Shown: in pieces, positions 61,317-64,000 of the stretch | How positions within the stretch are numbered: position 1 is the stretch's first letter | Layout of the letters: each line of letters opens with the position of its first letter | Origin: Alphaproteobacteria bacterium | Lineage (GTDB): Bacteria > Myxococcota_A > UBA796 > CAJQPC01 | Assembly (NCBI GenBank): GCA_020632795.1 | Contig: JACKEV010000006.1 | Span: 740,501 to 804,500 of the forward strand | Length of the DNA: 64,000 nucleotides | Reading direction: 5' to 3' | Translations under genes and position numbers: made by a program | The notes under the pieces: model-generated | The model's input: the letters and a program-made list of their open reading frames with translations, nothing else | Told to the model about the DNA's origin: nothing | Database searches by the model: none

Positions 61317-63127
61317 TCCTGCTCCTGCTCAGCGTCGCGACCGCAGCCCCACAGCCCGCCCCCGCGGAGAAGCTGGTCATGGGCCCGGGGCGGTCCTGCG
61401 TCATCCTGGAGGACGGCACGACCTGGTGCTGGGGGTACTTCGACGACAAGGCGCACGCCACGCCGGCGCGCCTCCCCGTCGAGGACGTCGCCAACCTGAC
61501 CATCGGGATCCGCCACACCTGCGCGCTCAACGGCGCGGGTGAGGTGTGGTGCTGGGGGGAGCACCCGGGCCTCTCGGCCACGCCCTCCAAGGTCACCGGG
61601 CTGGGTCGGGTGGTGGACCTCGACGGGTTCGGTGATCTGAGCTGCGCGCTGTCCGAAGAGGGGGCGATCACCTGCTGGGGCGGAGACTCAGGAGAGAATC
61701 GGGAGTGTGGGGTCTGGGCCAACACCCCTCCCTCCTGGTCCATGGAGTCCTGGCTGGAGTTGGAGGTGCCCGGCGCCCGCGATCTGGCCGTGGGCCAGGA
61801 CTTCGTCTGCGCCCTCGACGCCCAGGGCGCGCTGGTGTGCAGCGACACCCCCCACCGGAACCCGGACGCGCCCGCGCGGGAGGACCTGGGCCCGTTCGAG
61901 GAGATCGACGCCGGGAGCCTGACCCTCACCGGGCGCCTCGCCGACGGGCGGGTGCTGTGGTGGCAGTCCTGGACGAACATGACGCTCCGGGTCGGGGTCC
62001 CGGTCGTGCCCATGAGCCCCGTCGGGGAGGTCCTCCCCAGGGGCGCATCGCCCACCACCGGTGGGGACTGTCATGGCTGCGCGCTGGTGGACGGGCAGGT
62101 GGCCTGCTGGGGGGAGAACCGGATGGAGCAGGTCGGACGGCGTGGCCCGAGCTTCATCCCCGAGCCCTACGTCGTGGTCGGGCTCCCCCCGATCCAGGAC
62201 GTCGCCGCGGGCTTCGGGGAGTCCTGCGCCGTCGACGAGGAGGGCGCGGTCTGGTGTTGGGGCAGGCGCCGGTCCTGGATCCCGCAGCGCCTCTGGGATC
62301 CCCCGCTCGGGAACCCCCGCGCGCCGCTCGGGCTCTGGCGCTATGCCCGGCAGCAGACCCTGCAGGTCGGGGAGCGGGTGGCCCGCGACGAGCAGGGCGA
62401 GCCGATGGTCGTGCCCGCGCTGGTCTGCCCGGTCGGGTCGGAGGCGCACCACGGACGCCCGGCCTGGGCTGCGGCGCTGTGGCGCTGGGCCCCCCGGCAC
62501 ACCGAGGCCGCGTGGTGCGAGGCGGAGGGGGTGCGGGACGGTCCCTTCGTCGCCCGGGGGCGGCGCGTGGAGACGATGGAGGGGAGCTATTCGCAGGGGG
62601 CGCGCACCGGGCCGTGGCTCCAGTGGATGAACGAGGCGTCGAAGCCGACGGTGTCCCGGGCCTACGTGGACGACGTCCTGGACGGGGTCTGTCAGATCAA
62701 CTACCCCGGGACGACCGAGCACCGGGTGTTCGGGCCGAAGATCCGGCACACCGCGACGGCCTCGGGGGGGCAGCTCCACGGCGCCTGGTCGCTGTCCATG
62801 TCAGGGTTCAGCGTCGCCGGCTGGTTCGAGGCCGGCGAGCCGGTCGGGATCTGGCACCTCAACGGACAGATCGCCGAGCCGGTGACCGAAGGGGAGATCG
62901 CCGTCACCGCGCGGGACGCCGAGGCGCTGCTCGTGCTGGCGACCAACGGCACCGAGACCTGGATGGCCACCGGCCCGCAACCCCTGCTCCCGACGGGGGT
63001 ATGGCGGGTCGTCGCCGTAGACGTGGAGACGAACGAAGCCTTCATGGGCAAGGCCTCGCCGACGGCGGTCTCCGTGGAGGAGCCGGTCCCCTACCAGGAG
63101 AGCTGCCGCCTGGTGCCCCCACCTTAG
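61313..63127 (+). CDS. Secreted RCC1-repeat protein with MORN-like C-terminus (copy 2)
   Basis: 604 residues from GTG 61313, which overlaps the stop of copy 1. Signal peptide ILLLLSVATAAPQPAPA, RCC1 Cys/Trp repeats (SCVILEDGTTWCWG, HTCALNGAGEVWCWG, LSCALSEEGAITCWGGDSG), the shared block AGSLTLTGRLADGRVLWW, and MORN-like GPFVARGRRVETMEGSYSQG. The whole architecture is colinear with copy 1, with moderate divergence, so it is a tandem duplication kept in one operon. Confidence 0.83.
   Translation: MILLLLSVATAAPQPAPAEKLVMGPGRSCVILEDGTTWCWGYFDDKAHATPARLPVEDVANLTIGIRHTCALNGAGEVWCWGEHPGLSATPSKVTGLGRVVDLDGFGDLSCALSEEGAITCWGGDSGENRECGVWANTPPSWSMESWLELEVPGARDLAVGQDFVCALDAQGALVCSDTPHRNPDAPAREDLGPFEEIDAGSLTLTGRLADGRVLWWQSWTNMTLRVGVPVVPMSPVGEVLPRGASPTTGGDCHGCALVDGQVACWGENRMEQVGRRGPSFIPEPYVVVGLPPIQDVAAGFGESCAVDEEGAVWCWGRRRSWIPQRLWDPPLGNPRAPLGLWRYARQQTLQVGERVARDEQGEPMVVPALVCPVGSEAHHGRPAWAAALWRWAPRHTEAAWCEAEGVRDGPFVARGRRVETMEGSYSQGARTGPWLQWMNEASKPTVSRAYVDDVLDGVCQINYPGTTEHRVFGPKIRHTATASGGQLHGAWSLSMSGFSVAGWFEAGEPVGIWHLNGQIAEPVTEGEIAVTARDAEALLVLATNGTETWMATGPQPLLPTGVWRVVAVDVETNEAFMGKASPTAVSVEEPVPYQESCRLVPPP
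61317..61362 (+). repeat. Signal-peptide-coding repeat, copy 2
   Basis: Matches 59470-59515 apart from one G-to-A change, while the flanking coding sequence is far more diverged. Confidence 0.8.
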
Positions 63128-63187
63128 ACCCGCGCCCCGCGGGCCAGCGAGCAGCACCGCGCCAGCCATGAAGGGCTCGGCGCCGGT

Positions 63188-63652
63188 TCAGGGCCCCTCC
63201 CGCACCTCCACCGTCCGGGACGTCGTCGACGCCGCCCCCGCGCTCACCAGCAGGAACCGATGCGTACCGGTCGCCTCGAAGCGGTAGCGGAGCAGCCCCT
63301 CCCCGTCCTGCACGTCGACCCCCTCGGGCGTGGCCATCAGCTCTCGGAGGGCCGCGTGGTCGCCTTCGGTCTTCACGGTCAGCACCGCCCGCCCCGCCGG
63401 GGTCGAGCGCGCCTGGAAGGTGGCCAGGTCCCCGACCTGCGCCGCCGCGTCGGCCGGCAGGGGCTGCCCGTCCCGCGAGAGGTTCACATCCAGGGACAGG
63501 TCAGGAGCCTGCACCTCGGCGGTCGGCGCCGGGCCCGGCGCGATGAGCAGCCGCTCCGCCGCGACGTACACCACGGCGAGGCCGAGCGCGAGCGGGAGCC
63601 ACATCAGGCGCCGGAGGACCGGGCGGTCGGCGTCGGGTCGTCGAGAGGACAT
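63188..63652 (-). CDS. Membrane-anchored beta-sandwich protein
   Basis: 154 residues from ATG 63652, with GAGG five bases upstream. GTG 63658 is also possible. A short basic cytoplasmic start (SSRRPDADRPVLRRL), one membrane helix (MWLPLALGLAVVYVAAERLLI), then a beta-rich extracytoplasmic part (LSLDVNLSRDGQPLPADAAA ... TEGDHAALRELMATPEGV). The latter resembles DUF4384-like domains that accompany caspase/CHAT proteins. Starts 7 bases after the CHAT gene stop, so co-transcribed with it. Role unknown. Confidence 0.65.
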   Translation of the reverse strand: MSSRRPDADRPVLRRLMWLPLALGLAVVYVAAERLLIAPGPAPTAEVQAPDLSLDVNLSRDGQPLPADAAAQVGDLATFQARSTPAGRAVLTVKTEGDHAALRELMATPEGVDVQDGEGLLRYRFEATGTHRFLLVSAGAASTTSRTVEVREGP

Positions 63653-63659
63653 CAGCACC

Positions 63660-64000
63660 TCAGCGCTCCAGGCGCAGCTCGGCCACACCGTGATTGACGT
63701 AGACCAGCCCCAACGGGTTCCCCTTGGCCAACAGCGCCCGGCGGACCGCCAGCAGCGCGTCCCCCAGGGCCTCCCCGTCGAGCAGGCGCTCAAGCACACC
63801 CTCGGCGACCTCGATGGCCAGGGGCTCCCAGACCTCCACCAGGGTGCCGATGACCGCCGCAGCGTGCCGATCGGCGAAGCTGTCGACCAGCTTCACCAGC
63901 ACCCGGGGGTCCAGCTCGGCGGTGCGGCAGCCGTTGAGCATCACCACCGGATGGCGGGGCCAGGCGTACAGCGGGCGCCGGTCTCGGCCCAGGCGGCCCA
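63660..64000 (-). CDS. CHAT-domain peptidase, C-terminal end (5' part outside window)
   Basis: About 113 residues in view, open across the right edge. The segment RHPVVMLNGCRTAEL carries the CHAT nucleophile Cys. It is followed by HAAAVIGTLVEVWEPLAIEV and ALGDALLAVRRALLAKGNPL with GLVYVNHG, the standard end of CHAT proteases (caspase-fold, often with TPRs). The catalytic His and any N-terminal sensor lie to the right of the window. CHAT proteases act in bacterial immune and cell-death systems such as Craspase or gasdermin-type operons. Partner unknown. Confidence 0.85.
   Translation of the reverse strand, partial: GRLGRDRRPLYAWPRHPVVMLNGCRTAELDPRVLVKLVDSFADRHAAAVIGTLVEVWEPLAIEVAEGVLERLLDGEALGDALLAVRRALLAKGNPLGLVYVNHGVAELRLER

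Overview
The window is about 70% GC with strong G/C preference at third codon positions. It looks like a chromosomal segment of a Myxococcota-type (delta-proteobacterial) predator or saprophyte. The signs are many lipoproteins, MopE-like DCDD calcium/metal repeats, seven-bladed FG-GAP propellers, MYXO-CTERM-like C-termini (Cys, hydrophobic stretch, Arg cluster), PEGA and TPR proteins, and a eukaryote-like Ser/Thr kinase, FHA, caspase-like and CHAT proteins. No phage, transposon, CRISPR array, tRNA or rRNA was seen. The assignment rests on protein styles, not on a marker gene. Left part, 1-25 kb, is mostly housekeeping mixed with envelope genes: a truncated xdhC, guaA, an MBL hydrolase behind a TPR protein, a two-gene HTTM/carboxylase-like operon, a DUF3293 protein, an ISC-type ferredoxin, a yfgM-bamB-like pair, a beta-helix lipoprotein, a MopE/Ig-like lipoprotein, a PEGA membrane protein, an acyl-CoA dehydrogenase, small lipoproteins, a large B12/radical SAM protein with a DUF2344 tail, an EEP nuclease, miaE, a TMTC-like membrane protein and a VOC protein. 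Middle part, 25-34 kb, is a nearly continuous minus-strand array: two related TPR membrane proteins, coaD, a histidine-kinase-like protein without ATP motifs, a TPR-thioredoxin protein, glmS and a phosphoesterase-like lipoprotein. From 34 to 43 kb come an M64 metallopeptidase, a CinA-type protein, a possible C39-like protein, an alkaline-phosphatase-superfamily (sulfatase-like) lipoprotein facing a SUMF-domain protein, a SUMF remnant, a lipoprotein and a cytochrome P450. Right part, 43-64 kb, is accessory and the most interesting. It has a Vps62 protein with an aerolysin-like C-terminus followed by a Ser/Thr kinase-SUMF fusion, a caspase-fold protein with both catalytic residues substituted, and a divergent FHA-winged-helix protein. 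A likely five-gene minus-strand operon (59371 down to 49102) encodes a STAND ATPase-TPR protein, a secreted alpha/beta hydrolase and three tandem FG-GAP lipoproteins joined by a repeated junction of about 50 bp. Two RCC1-MORN paralogues and a CHAT-protease C-terminus cut by the right edge complete it. Clustering of kinase, FHA, caspase-like, STAND, CHAT and pore-former-like genes suggests a signalling or self/non-self conflict island. That function is inferred from domains and neighbourhood only.
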